Source: Porpolomopsis calyptriformis
Lineage: Eukaryota > Basidiomycota > Agaricomycetes > Agaricales > Hygrophoraceae
Reading direction: 5' to 3'
Assembly (NCBI GenBank): GCA_951640195.1
Contig: OX621168.1
Coordinates: 372,001-436,000 of the forward strand
DNA: 64,000 bases
Shown here: positions 49,101 through 59,124 of the stretch, in pieces
Numbering within the stretch: position 1 is the stretch's first letter
Layout of the letters: each line of letters begins with the position of its first letter
Made by a program: the position numbers and the translations under genes
The notes under the pieces: model-generated
The model's input: the letters and a program-made list of their open reading frames with translations, nothing else
What the model was told of the DNA's origin: nothing
Database searches by the model: none

Positions 49101-50235
49101 CGTCGTCAGATAGTGTCCGATATCAGTCTGCACGACGCCTAATTCCACTTCGTGTAAAACGAATGGCCGAGTGATCGGGTTCAACCCGCTCGATTTAAAG
49201 CCAGTGGTGATATGACTTTCTGGACGACTCGTGACCAAGAATTTCAGTGGGAAGAGTTTGTCGGCATAAAGAGAAAGTGACGATAAAATCACGGATGTGG
49301 ATCCGTTCTCCTTGCACTCATCGAGTGCATCCAACACGACGACGCATAGAGGGAAAGATTTTCCGATTGTGCGAAGAGGGTTCACGATGAGTTGTTCAAG
49401 TTGATATGAAGGACTCGAGTACCCAATATCCGGATTTGATTCCATTACGCGAGAAACCTCGGCCCCAAATAAAGCGCTAAAGTTCCCAAGTTGGTATGCG
49501 ATGCTCGTGAAGATCAGACGTGGGTTACTGCAATCCGCATCATCGCGTGAGCAGAAAAAGCTGGCACCAAGAATATTGCATCTTCTGCAAACTTCGGAAA
49601 TGGAATAAGCAATCGTCGTTTTACCCGTGCCTGCCCCTCCGTTGATCCAAAATATACAGGGCTTCTCCGAAATAGGATTGGCCTCGTGCGATTCTCCCTT
49701 TGAAGCTTGACGGCCTTGAGGTTGTGGATGGCTGATACGAAACCGGCGAAACATCCGATCAAGGATATCTTTTCTTGTGCCTTCTTTCGATTTTCCCTTT
49801 GAAGCGCGACCGCCTTGAAGTTGTGAATTGCTGATTCCAATCCAGAGACAAATCTGATCAAGGATATCTGTCCTTGTGCCTTCCAAACACCCTGATTGAT
49901 CTTTGGAGTCGAACGGAGACAGTTTGGCATATGGTGGGCGCACATCTGGGATGCATGAGTCATTCTATCATTGTCAGTCACTAACTAACGGCTCCCACCT
50001 GTTGTGTTTGGTACTTTCAATTTCTGGAATGCATCAAGTAAGAGCAAAGTCATAGCCACGAATTCATCATCAACACATGCCTGAAATACACCTGTCGTGG
50101 CTTCATGAAGGTTGTAAGTGTTATCATAGATTTGCGAATTGAAGTTGACAACTTACTGGTGTCCAAATTAAACTGATTCCCCCCCACAATATTGATTTGA
50201 CTCTTGGTAATGCTAATGTTTTGTGCGCCAGCCAT
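46195..50235 (-). CDS. NACHT-WD40 protein, copy C, 1294 aa
   Basis: Exons 50235-50157, 50091-49999, 49945-48232 and 48193-46195 sum to 1295 codons. N-terminus MAGAQNISITKSQINIVG followed by GNQFNLD. The ATG used by copy B has changed to ATT, so the start is the next ATG. The linker unit around GTRTDILDQICLWIGISNSQ is duplicated in tandem (second copy GTRKDILDRMFRRFRISHPQ). Walker A (NGGAGTGKTTIAY) and Walker B (VVVLDALDEC) are intact and twelve WD40 repeats follow; repeat 10 has lost one Gly codon (TFMHSNW). The last intron is only 38 nt. It is a complete open gene, unlike copy B. Role inferred from the family: recognition or cell-death switch. Confidence 0.88.
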
Positions 50236-50517
50236 CGAAGCAGTGCTGCCAATTCCTTTGGTGGTGGGAGACGAAAGACGAGGTGATCTTTCCCACGGTC
50301 AAAACCTGGGATGTAATAGACTCGTTCACAGAGCCCTCTACCTACGTGGCGGGAATAATATGGAAAACCTATTTGACCATTCAACAGTGGTCGAAGGGAA
50401 ACACTTTCATTCCATTTATCAAAAAGGCCACGGAAAACCTTATGAAAAATCAATTCACCAAAGTTGCGGGGTACAGACTGCGTTTACATTGGCGTGTGTC
50501 GTCAAGGATCATGTCAT

Positions 50518-51301
50518 TTAATGGCAAGCCATGCCCTTGCCGTTTCCGGAGGCTGCCAAGACGGCTTCGACATTCATCCGCCCACCGAAGATGTAGTGCC
50601 CGACGCCTGCGCCTGATACCACCGCGAGTATCAAGTAAGCCTATACAAGGGAAGGAGTGAAGGGAGTGAGATAGTTTGAACGGTGAGGGAATGGGACGGG
50701 ACGAACATTGTAGGTCATGAACACGAGCATGAGGAACATGGAGAGAAAGATGGTAGCGGCATACAGGGTCGCGCGGAGGAAACGATAGATTGCGGGGATG
50801 GGGACGTCGTTGCTGCTGCCGTGACGGTTGCGATGGCGGCGCGAACCGTGTCGGGTGTGGGTGTGAGTCTGCGGGAGGAAGACTCCGAGGAGCCTGTCAT
50901 CCTCTCTGGCATTCTCCGCGCCGCTGCTCCCGCTCCCACTTCTGCTTCTGCTCCCGCTTCGACTTCGGCGCCCGCTGTGCTCGGGCTGTTTGCTGATGCT
51001 GTTACAGCCCAGAGCGTTGGCGAGGCGCCCATCAAGGGCCTTTTGGAAGGCGCGGATGTACTCATAAGAGATGGCGAGGGCGAAGATGACGAGAAGGGAG
51101 AGAAGGAATGAACGGGTTGAGGAGATGTGCCATTGGCGGAAGACGATGCAAGTGTTGATCGTTTGGGTGTTCCTTCGAAGGTTGTGGGGAGAGGGGTTTA
51201 CTCAGGTTCATTTTGTGGTTTGGAGGGAAGAAGACCGCTTACCATAGCATGTGCAAGGTACATTGTGGGCCCATTGGCATATCGTGGTGGCCGTGATCCA
51301 T
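50518..51301 (-). CDS. CTR-family copper transporter
   Basis: Starts MDHGHHDMPMGPQCTLHMLW, a short His/Met-rich N-terminus, then TM1 (FLLSLLVIFALAISYEYIRA), a Ser/Arg/His-rich loop (SGRRSRSGSRSRSGSGSS; THTHTRHGSRRHRNRHG), TM2 with the MxxxM motif (SMFLMLVFMTYN) and TM3 with GxxxG (VVSGAGVGHYIFGG), ending GKGMACH. Two introns (after HMLW and after MTYN) were placed from splice sites. Trimeric CTR proteins import Cu(I) across plasma or vacuolar membranes; the short N-terminus may favour the vacuolar Ctr2 type, but that is a guess. Confidence 0.92.
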
Positions 51302-51568
51302 GTCTAGAGGTATATCGAAACACGTTGTGTGTGAAGTGGTGAAAGCTTATTTGGATATTGTTGGCCTGCACCGTTTGATCCTAACAATGTCAAACAACCA
51401 CCCGAGTTACCGCCTGAACTTGAGAGCCGCTTTCAAACGTTTTTTCTCGTGGACCTTCAGCGATTGTATGAACCATGGTCTATCTTAAAACGGACATCCA
51501 GAGCAGAACGAAATATCAACATACTGCCGAAGGATCGCTCCATCGTCGTACCTCCTCTTCCCCCTCCC

Positions 51569-53378
51569 TCACCCGTCTCCCCTCCCTGCCAAATCACTCA
51601 TGGCCTTTTGCACTTCCAGCTTCTCCAAAACGGCTCTATGCAAGCTCGACGTGCTGTTTCTCGTCCGGCCCCCGCCGGGAAGAGGGACTGTGACGGATGT
51701 TGGTGGCGAAAGGGAATGAGCGATCGGAGAGGCTTGTTGCTGTTGTGAGGTGGCCTCTGGAGCCGATGGCGCTCTAAGATGTGGCGGGACGATGATGGGT
51801 GTAGACCGCGGAGGTGGTGGCCACTGTCAAGATGTAATCAGTGGTGAGGAGCGGATGGTGAGGAAATTTGTATGTATCTACTCACACCGCGATTTGGCTG
51901 GTTGAAGTGAAGTGCTGCCCAAGGAGGATAGTCCTTCTCGAGCCTCACAATGTGATCCTCCAAGAATTTGAGCCGAGAAAGAAGTGTTCGAGGTGGAGAA
52001 GGCACTGCAGAGAGGAGAGATATTACCAAGAGACTCTCCCCGACGGATCAGGATATTAAATACCGTAGCGGACTGAGAGATGTGTTTCTATGTCAGCGAG
52101 ACGGCCCTCTAATCCTGGATGCCGAGCCGTGAGCCAGTCTTCATTTTCGTCCATGTCGACCGCTTTCTGCTTTCCTTTAGTCTTGCCGTCAGCTTCTGTT
52201 TTTGACATTTGCGACTTGACGGTCTTTCGAAGCGGCCCTTCCTCGTTTTTTGCGATGTCGTACTTCATTTGAGCACCCCTGTCTATCGGTTTAGCGTCCA
52301 CACGAGCGCATGATGGTAAATCGGTAGCCGAGGGAGTAGGATCGCTGGGGACATCGTCTTCGTCGAGATGTTTGCGTTTTTGTGCAAGGGAATACAAAAA
52401 TTCGGCGCGGTTGGACGTCCCGTTTCGTGCTCGGCTTTGAGCCAGGAATCGAGATATAGACTTGTTGATCTAGAAAAGAAATGGGAAATAAAACGGTCCA
52501 GTTGTGATGAATGTCTTTAGTCAGTACGGAAACTCACTGACGTCTGCGATCGAGGCTCAATACCACTGGAGAAATGGACGTAGTCCAATTTTCTGTCATC
52601 GAGGGAGTGCTCTTTCGATTCTGAGCCCTCGTTATTTTGTCCATCTTGCTCACCCAATCTCTTGGTATAATAAACACGATGAGTACCTTCACCCGGAATA
52701 CAAAAAAATTCAAATTCACTGAAAGATCCTTGACAAGGTCCTCGACAGCAGCGGGTACCTTTGACCGTTCCCAATCATCATTCATGACAAGCATGTCTGA
52801 TTCAAAACCATGCAGCGTTTGAGTGAGTCCGAGCCGTGTTAGAAAAGATTTCAAAGCGGCGTCCCAGTGGCGAGGATATTGCGGAAGGGGTGGAGGGCTT
52901 GGCGAAGGTGAGCGTTGTTTGGCCGATTCCGCGTTGGGTGGATAAGCCAGCATGTTCGGGGGCTGGGCCATATGATTCTGGAACTGGACGAAAGGGAGTT
53001 GCGAGTGGGCTGTCTGGCGCGAATACGATGGCACACCAGAGGGATATGGAATATGGGGGGTGTGGTTCCACAGATGTTGCCAAGTTGTGCCAACGTACGC
53101 GGTATTCATCGGTGTCTCCGACGTTGGGGTGAAAGTCCCTGCTGGACTTGGATGTCCGAAGTGAGTTGGAGTGTAATTCGCCACGTAGGGTTGCCCTTGT
53201 GAGGTGTCTTGAACGATAGACTGTCAGGCAAAACTGTTTGAGATACTGTACCAACTATGATCCTGAAAAGATTACCACTTACTTGTGACGGCGCCGTGTT
53301 TTCAATATTAACGAGACCATATTGATAACTCGCGGAGGCCCCGGAAGGCCCAGCTGCTGAGGGGAGAGACCCTGTCAT
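51569..53378 (-). CDS. MBIP-like protein (MAP3K12-binding inhibitory protein family)
   Basis: Starts MTGSLPSAAGPSGASASYQY (ATG 53378). Exons give SIVQDTSQGQPYVANYTPTH, a Pro-rich part, HWDAALKSFLTRLGLTQTLH, KLDYVHFSSGIEPRSQTS, a Lys/Glu-rich coiled region, and the conserved C-terminal block LLSRLKFLEDHIVRLEKDYP then PWAALHFNQPNRGWPPPPRS. The LEDHI-RLE-YPPWAALHF-QP block is the hallmark of MBIP, which in animals is a subunit of the ATAC acetyltransferase complex. The fungal function is not established. The last exon ends VQKAMSDLAGRGDG. Start codons of this gene and Rpr2 are 56 bp apart, head to head. Confidence 0.75.
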
Positions 53379-53434
53379 TAATGGTCAAAGGCTTAGATAC
53401 GCGACTCTGCTGTTTGTGATGAGCAAATAGTGCA

Positions 53435-54244
53435 ATGGCGAAAAAGTCCAAGGTCGACGTGGTCCCACACGCCAGCAACGTTGCCAACAGAGACATCATT
53501 CAGCGTCTTAACTTTCTCTACCAGGCCAGCGTTTTCCTCAGCAACATCTCGGATTCATCCACACCGGCGAGCTCGGCTGGCCTGCCACATCGTACCAATG
53601 AAAACAGTGATAGAAAATCGCGACGATATCGCCATTTTACGGCTGCAGAGCTCTCTAGGGAATACATCCAGACGATGAAGACGGTAGGTAAAAAAACTAT
53701 GGTCAAGATGTTCGGTCTCGCTACCCCAGATTGTCTTCTGAAAACTGAGGTCATTTGATCTTACAGGGACCCAACTGTCAAACGCACGTTGTGCAGAGGC
53801 TGTAGCACGGTGCTAGTACCTGGCACGACAGCTTCTGTCCGAGTCAAACGTGAGCTTCGTGATTTCGCGCTAATCGTTGTTCTGACGATCGGGCAATCAC
53901 CCCCACCCCCGCCAGCCTCTGCATCACACGGACATACTGTCACTTTTACTTGCATCGCCTGCAAGTCGACACGCCGAATCCCCGCACACCAGACCCTAGA
54001 TGAAGGTGTTTGTGATTTAAGCAAAGGATCACGGCCGGAGGATATCAGTATTGAATCACAACAGATGGGTGCAACTGCCGATGATCCAGCACGTCAGAGA
54101 CAAAGAAACCACGCTGAGCGCAAAAGGGAGAAGATGAGGAAACGACCAGCTCCGCGTCTTCCGCCTCTTTTCGCACGAAACGTCGGTCACGTCACCCTTT
54201 GTGGGAACGAGATGTTGGTCGATGCCGAGGATGTGGGTATGTGA
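53435..54244 (+). CDS. rpr2: RNase P/MRP subunit Rpr2/Rpp21/Snm1
   Basis: Two exons (53435-53709 and 53767-54244) give 250 residues. MAKKSKVDVVPHASNVANRD starts a helical N-terminal part (DIIQRLNFLYQASVFLS). The zinc-binding core follows: VKRTLCRGCSTVLVPGTT and FTCIACKSTRRIP supply two Cys pairs. RLPPLFARNVGHVTLCGNEM is a usual tail. It is a protein subunit of the ribozymes that process pre-tRNA 5' ends and pre-rRNA. The loop between the Cys pairs (SPPPPPASASHGH) is longer than in yeast. The stop is convergent with the Yippee gene. Confidence 0.9.
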
Positions 54245-54421
54245 CTGGACGCCCGCAACAAAGGTGGCGACCCAGGCGACTAAACAATACAGCTTGTGGG
54301 AATCTCCGATGGACGATGGGTCGTCCTTCTCTTGCTGTTGCTATGTGGGAGCCGTGGCAGGAGAATAGTTGGAAAACACACGAGACTGGCGCCATTTCAC
54401 CCTGATTAAGAATACACCTGA

Positions 54422-54992
54422 CTACGTGTCCAAATTCCATGCGTTCTCTTTTATGAGTTTCTCCCGTTCCAGCAAATATTTGCCTGCGTGAAATGAATGC
54501 GCGTCGACAAAGTGGAAGACGAGACGAACCTTCCTTGTACTTTTGGGAGTAATCAGACGCTTTATGATAATACCAGCCCAAACGGTCGTTACATCCTACA
54601 CAAAAGACATCAGCAACCGAGTGTACTCCGGTCCTGTGGTGACGGAGTTGACAAAAGACAACATTGAAAGTAACCATGAGACGGACAATAGAGGTCGGTC
54701 CTCTCTTTTGCCAAGCTTGACGTTTGTGGCAGAATGCATTAGACTACCAAAATGGATTTAGTCAACATCAGCCTTATTCATGTCACTTACTAGCCACGCC
54801 CATCTCTGCCAGAAAATGATTTACTGATAAGCTCATCTTGTAATGACTGAAAAGAACGTCAGTGTTGGATCCTAACCGTCTGAGAGCGACACGAACGATT
54901 ACGGCAGAGCATTGAGAGCATGAAAAGACCGGGCGGTCATGATAAGTGGAGACAACCTGGGTCTTGGTGTCAGAGTTGGCGAGCGAGGTCAT
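54422..54992 (-). CDS. Yippee-domain zinc-binding protein
   Basis: Five small exons assemble to 124 residues: MTSLANSDTKTQVVSTYHDR, VFSCSQCSAVISLQDELISK, SFSGRDGRGY, LMHSATNVKLGKREDRPLL, TGVHSVADVFCVGCNDRLGW, YYHKASDYSQKYKEGKYLLE. The two CxxC pairs (CSQC and CVGC) and the GRxGRAY-like and VADVxC motifs are the Yippee/YPEL signature. The family is conserved and linked to centrosomes, GID ubiquitin ligase (Moh1 in yeast) and stress responses. Its ATG (54992) is only 43 bp from that of Vps53 on the other strand. Confidence 0.93.
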
Positions 54993-55035
54993 GAACAGAA
55001 AATGAGGTTAGGGTTTCTATTGCCTGTGTTTCTCG

Positions 55036-58000
55036 ATGAATGAGCACGAGCTACCACATGAAGTGATACTCGCCATCAAACGTATCCTGGACTTACAACC
55101 TGGCCAAAATGACGATCCTTTGGACACAATTTCCAATGACTTTAGTCCAGTGGATTCACTCAATGCTTTCTTTCCGGACGGTGTGTAGCACACTTTTGGT
55201 GCTGTCCACACCTCTTGCTCATCCTCCTTCAGAACAGTCGCTAGCTCAGATCGAGGTCGTCCAGGCACGTCTCTCCGGGAAGGAGCTCGACCTTCAGCGC
55301 GACATCGACGCTCTTCACCAAGAGATGAGACGTGATCAAGATCCAAACCGGATGCAGCTCATCCAGGAGACGATATCAGTACGTCTGATTACATCTTCAC
55401 TCCGCATTCACCGCCTGACTGGCTTATGGGTTTCAGGAATTACTCGGGCAGATGTCTCGTATTCGAGAGAAGGCTACAGAGTCAGAAGCCGTCGTCAAGA
55501 ACATCACCAAAGACATACAATCCCTCGACCTCGCCAAAAAAAATCTCATTCTGAGCATGACCACGCTGAAGCGGCTGCAAATGTTGGGCATGTTGTTGAT
55601 TTTTCATTTATTAGAAGCTAACATTGACTTGGCTCGGATGGTAGTGAACTCATTGACCCAAGTGGAGGACCTCTTGAAGGGCAAAAAATATGGGGAAATT
55701 GCACAATCTCTTGCCGTTCGTGTCTTTGCCTATCCTGCCTCATGTCGTACCTATAACCCCTTGTTTTTCTAGGCTGTGAAGCAGATATCCGCATCCTTCA
55801 AGTCGTACACCTCAGTCAAGCGTATCGCTCAACTATGGAAAAGAATCCAAACAGTACAGGGTGAACTCAGAAGTCAACTGGACGCGGATTTCGATGCCTT
55901 GTGGGCTCGTTTCTTTATCTCGCTCAACCAATAACACATCAAATGTGTCTAGTTTCCTTCAAGATTCGTCAAAACCAATCAAGCCAGCTCTCATCTCGGA
56001 AGCCTGTCAGGTAGTGGATGTCCTGGGTGCAGATGTGCGCACTCAGCTCCTCGATCGTTACGTTGCCCTCGAACTTAGAGACTATCGTCGTATATTCCGC
56101 GCGACCGATGAGGCCGGTCAACTGGACAACATCTCGAGGCGTTTTGCGTGGTTCCGCCGGCTGCTCCAGACTCACGATATTGAACAAGGTCGGGTATTCC
56201 CCGCTGAGTGGAGGGTCGGTTGGCATCTACTCGGGAGGTTTGTCGAAATTACAAGGTTGTCTTCGTTTCTTTCAAAGCGAGTTGATGCTTACTCTGATTT
56301 TCTATTGCTTTTTGCGTTGCAGAGACGACATGACAAGCTTGCTGTCGAAATTGGGTTCTTCACTCACGGTCAAGTTGCTTCTAGACACTCTCCAGGCGAC
56401 GGTTGAGTTTGAGATGTCTATGGCCAAGAAATGGGCGACACCGGTATGTTTTGTGCACCTCCTCTCCACGTACCATTTGAACCCTTTCTTTTTTTTTTTT
56501 GGTAGCTTCAGGAGATCTTAAACACAATCTCCTCATCCTCCTCGCGTACGCCCCAATCGATTTCTACAGCATTCGAGGCACATATGGGCGTTTTCGTCGA
56601 GGCACAGGACAAGTAATCCGTCCCCTTGATTCGTTGTCATGCCCACTGAGCTGAACCCGATATGGCAGAGCTATCGCAGATATGCTAGTCCCACATCGTG
56701 GGGCGAAAGCTGCCAAAACACAACCACGACCGTCATTGGAAGCTCGGCCGGGGCCCGAAGTTGCCGATGATCACGGATCATCACCTGTTATCGTGCTCCC
56801 CTCCTCGACGGAGTTGTTCTACTTCTATGGGCAAAGTTTGGAACAGTGCTCGAAACTTTCGACTGGAAAGGCACTTTTCGATCTGTGCACGGTCCACAAG
56901 AAGTGGCTTCGGATCTATGCTGGTAGGCCACCGTTTTGTTCTTATATCGAAGAACGATTTCTAAGCTTCTCGTGGTAGAGGATGTCCTCATCGCCAGTTT
57001 GAAACGGTAAACATTGATGATGGTTCTTCTGCTCTAGGCCTCGCTGATGTTATGTAGGCCTTCCTTCCAGCCCCGGAGATCCTTCGAAACGCGATTCGAT
57101 GTGAATCAATTAAAGCAGGCGTGCGTGCTCATCAACACTGCTGATTACTGCCAAGCGACGGCACAGGAGGTAAAGAATCACACCTTTTGGAGATTGAGAT
57201 GATACTCACGCGCGGGGGTCAGCTCGAGCAGAAGATTCGAGAAAAAATCAATGACGAGTTTAAAGAAAAGATTTCGTTACAGGCAGAGTGCGAATTATTT
57301 GTTGGGTTTGTTTCAATCTATGCCCTCGTGACGTGATATTCTCATGGTTTTTTGTTTAGTGTCATATCCGTAGCCATCACTGCCCAGCTGCGGGAAATCG
57401 AGTCGGCGTGCGATCCGGCGTTTGGAACGATGTCCCGTACTCTGTGGACCAATCTGAACCAAGTCAGTGGTCAATCGGCGTACACTGACGAGCTCGTCAA
57501 CGCCGCGGAACAAGTGGTGGAATTGGTCAAGCCGCTCGTGGAACAGAAAAAGTATTTGCGCAATCTATTTGACAAGGCATGCAAGTGAGTGCGTTTTTTT
57601 GTGCGGCGGATGGTGATGCTGACTATTCCTCGAGTCTCATTCTTGCAAAATTTATCAACGCTTTAGTCAAGAGTCGGCCGTTGAAGGAGGTCGGTGCTGA
57701 ACAGGTACAGATGGTCTGACAGTGATGTGTGATCAATGCCCCCTGACGGCTGTTTATGCAGCTCCTTATTGATCTGCAGATAATCAAGGCGTACCTGATC
57801 CGTCTACCGGGCGAATCATTGACAACAGCCAGGTGTGGTAGAATTTGTTATTTGGGTTGAAAAGGGATCCCGATGAGACGAATCTAGCTATACCCGGGGA
57901 TTAACGAAAAACACGTCCCGATTGGAAGCTTTGTTGAAGGTGATTGTAACACCGGTGGTATGTACTCATTTTATGGTTTCAACTCACGGCAATCATTTAC

Positions 58001-58539
58001 ATCACGATCCTCTTCGCAGGATCCACCAGAGGGATTTATTTTGAATTATACGCTGCTTATTGGGGATGCATCCTTCTCCAACTTCCAGAAGGTGATTCGG
58101 GTTTTGTCCTGGGATTGATCGACGAGGCTCGCTTAGTGATATATTTCCGGTTATCTAGATTTTGGATCTGAAAGGGACGCCAAAAACCGAACAAAGCCAC
58201 CTTCTCGATTCGTTTCTTACGACAACGAGTACGAAAACCGAACTGGAGAGTACATCTTTCCTGTCATCGCTGGACATGGAGCCTCAAGGGGTAACCCAGA
58301 TCACGGGGAGTCCCGGTGGAAGCAAAGTGTTGCTTCCCTCGATGGTGAACAATAATGGGATGAATACCGCGGAGAGTATATTTGCGGCGTTGACGTCTCC
58401 CACGCATGGCGGATCATTGACGCCAACGCATCCCGCTCCTGTGGAACAGAAGAGAGAGGTGTTCCAAGACTTTAGAAGGCTGATGAGTTTCGGGTTGAGA
58501 AGAGAGTCGCAAGGGAATGGGGTTGCCAGTCCGCGTTGA
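55036..58539 (+). CDS. vps53: Vps53, GARP/EARP tethering complex subunit
   Basis: Starts MNEHELPHEVILAIKRILDL, then LDTISNDFSPVDSLNAFFPD, SLAQIEVVQARLSGKELDLQ, LTTLKRLQML-VNSLTQVEDLL and AVKQISASFKSYTSVKRIAQ, the Vps53 N-terminal coiled region. Later exons give YVALELRDYRRIFR, LDNISRRFAWFRRLLQTHD, ELFYFYGQSLEQCSKLSTGK, NTADYCQATAQELEQKIREK and QLLIDLQIIKAYLIRLPGES. The C-terminus is Ser/Pro-rich with LMSFGLRRESQGNGVASPR. About a dozen introns; the one inside LQML|VNSL uses a GC donor (GCATGT). The complex tethers endosome-derived vesicles at the trans-Golgi network. The exon path was checked locally, not summed. Confidence 0.92.
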
Positions 58540-58678
58540 ACGATTAATAACATATCGGGTGGATTCGGTATTGTTGAGTTGAAACAATCACATTGCCCCT
58601 TGTAGGGGCGAAAGATCGTGGCAAAGAGCCTGGGCCAGGTCTGCTTCCGCGCCGAGTGGATGTGATCGTATTAACGCA

Positions 58679-58957
58679 TCATCGACCCATGCGCGGGGGA
58701 AGCGGTGCAGGCGAGATGGGGGTCGCACTGGGATCTGGGACCCTGTGAGGGCTGATGGAGGTCGGGGTGGGCGGTGTGGTACGTTCAGACAAGTGTGAGT
58801 ACAGATTTGATGAGATAAAGTTCGGAGGATGAAATAAAGTCCGGTGAGCAACGCAATCATACAAAGACTACCCAATGTATAAACACGAGGCAGATGTCTC
58901 GAAACACAGAGTATTACATAATCTTACCGAGACATAAGTTGTCATGGAATCAGACAT
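58679..58957 (-). CDS. possible small protein, doubtful
   Basis: ATG at 58957 gives MSDSMTTYVS, a GT-AG intron follows, and a second exon reads SLYDCVAHRTLFHPPNFISS to PLPPRMGR, about 72 residues. In another frame the same stretch encodes a hydrophobic segment (MIALLTGLYFIL). I do not recognise either. The rest of 58540-59124 holds nothing else I can support. Confidence 0.25.
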
Positions 58958-59124
58958 GCAGTCTCGGCCCGATCGAATAAATAAGAGTTGCCTTTCATCG
59001 GCTCTCCGTACATTCGACCGACGGCTTTAAACATGCACTCGCAACCCGGCCACCGCACAGATGCGTTAAGCTAATACTTTTACAGTTCACTCACCTACAC
59101 CCACCCCCGCTGGCGGGCACATGA

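Larger units (their letters stand above)
45095..50271. repeat. segmental duplication, copy 2
   Basis: Counterpart of 32265-38171. Similarity stops at the GGGA near 50270, the same point at which copy 1 meets the Plavaka terminus. Beyond it lies the downstream flank of the copper transporter gene. Confidence 0.75.

Noticed and set aside
50715..51065. Ala/Ser-rich minus-strand frame inside the copper transporter
   Set aside because: It is a shifted frame over the Ser/Arg-rich loop; the CTR frame with three membrane spans explains the region.
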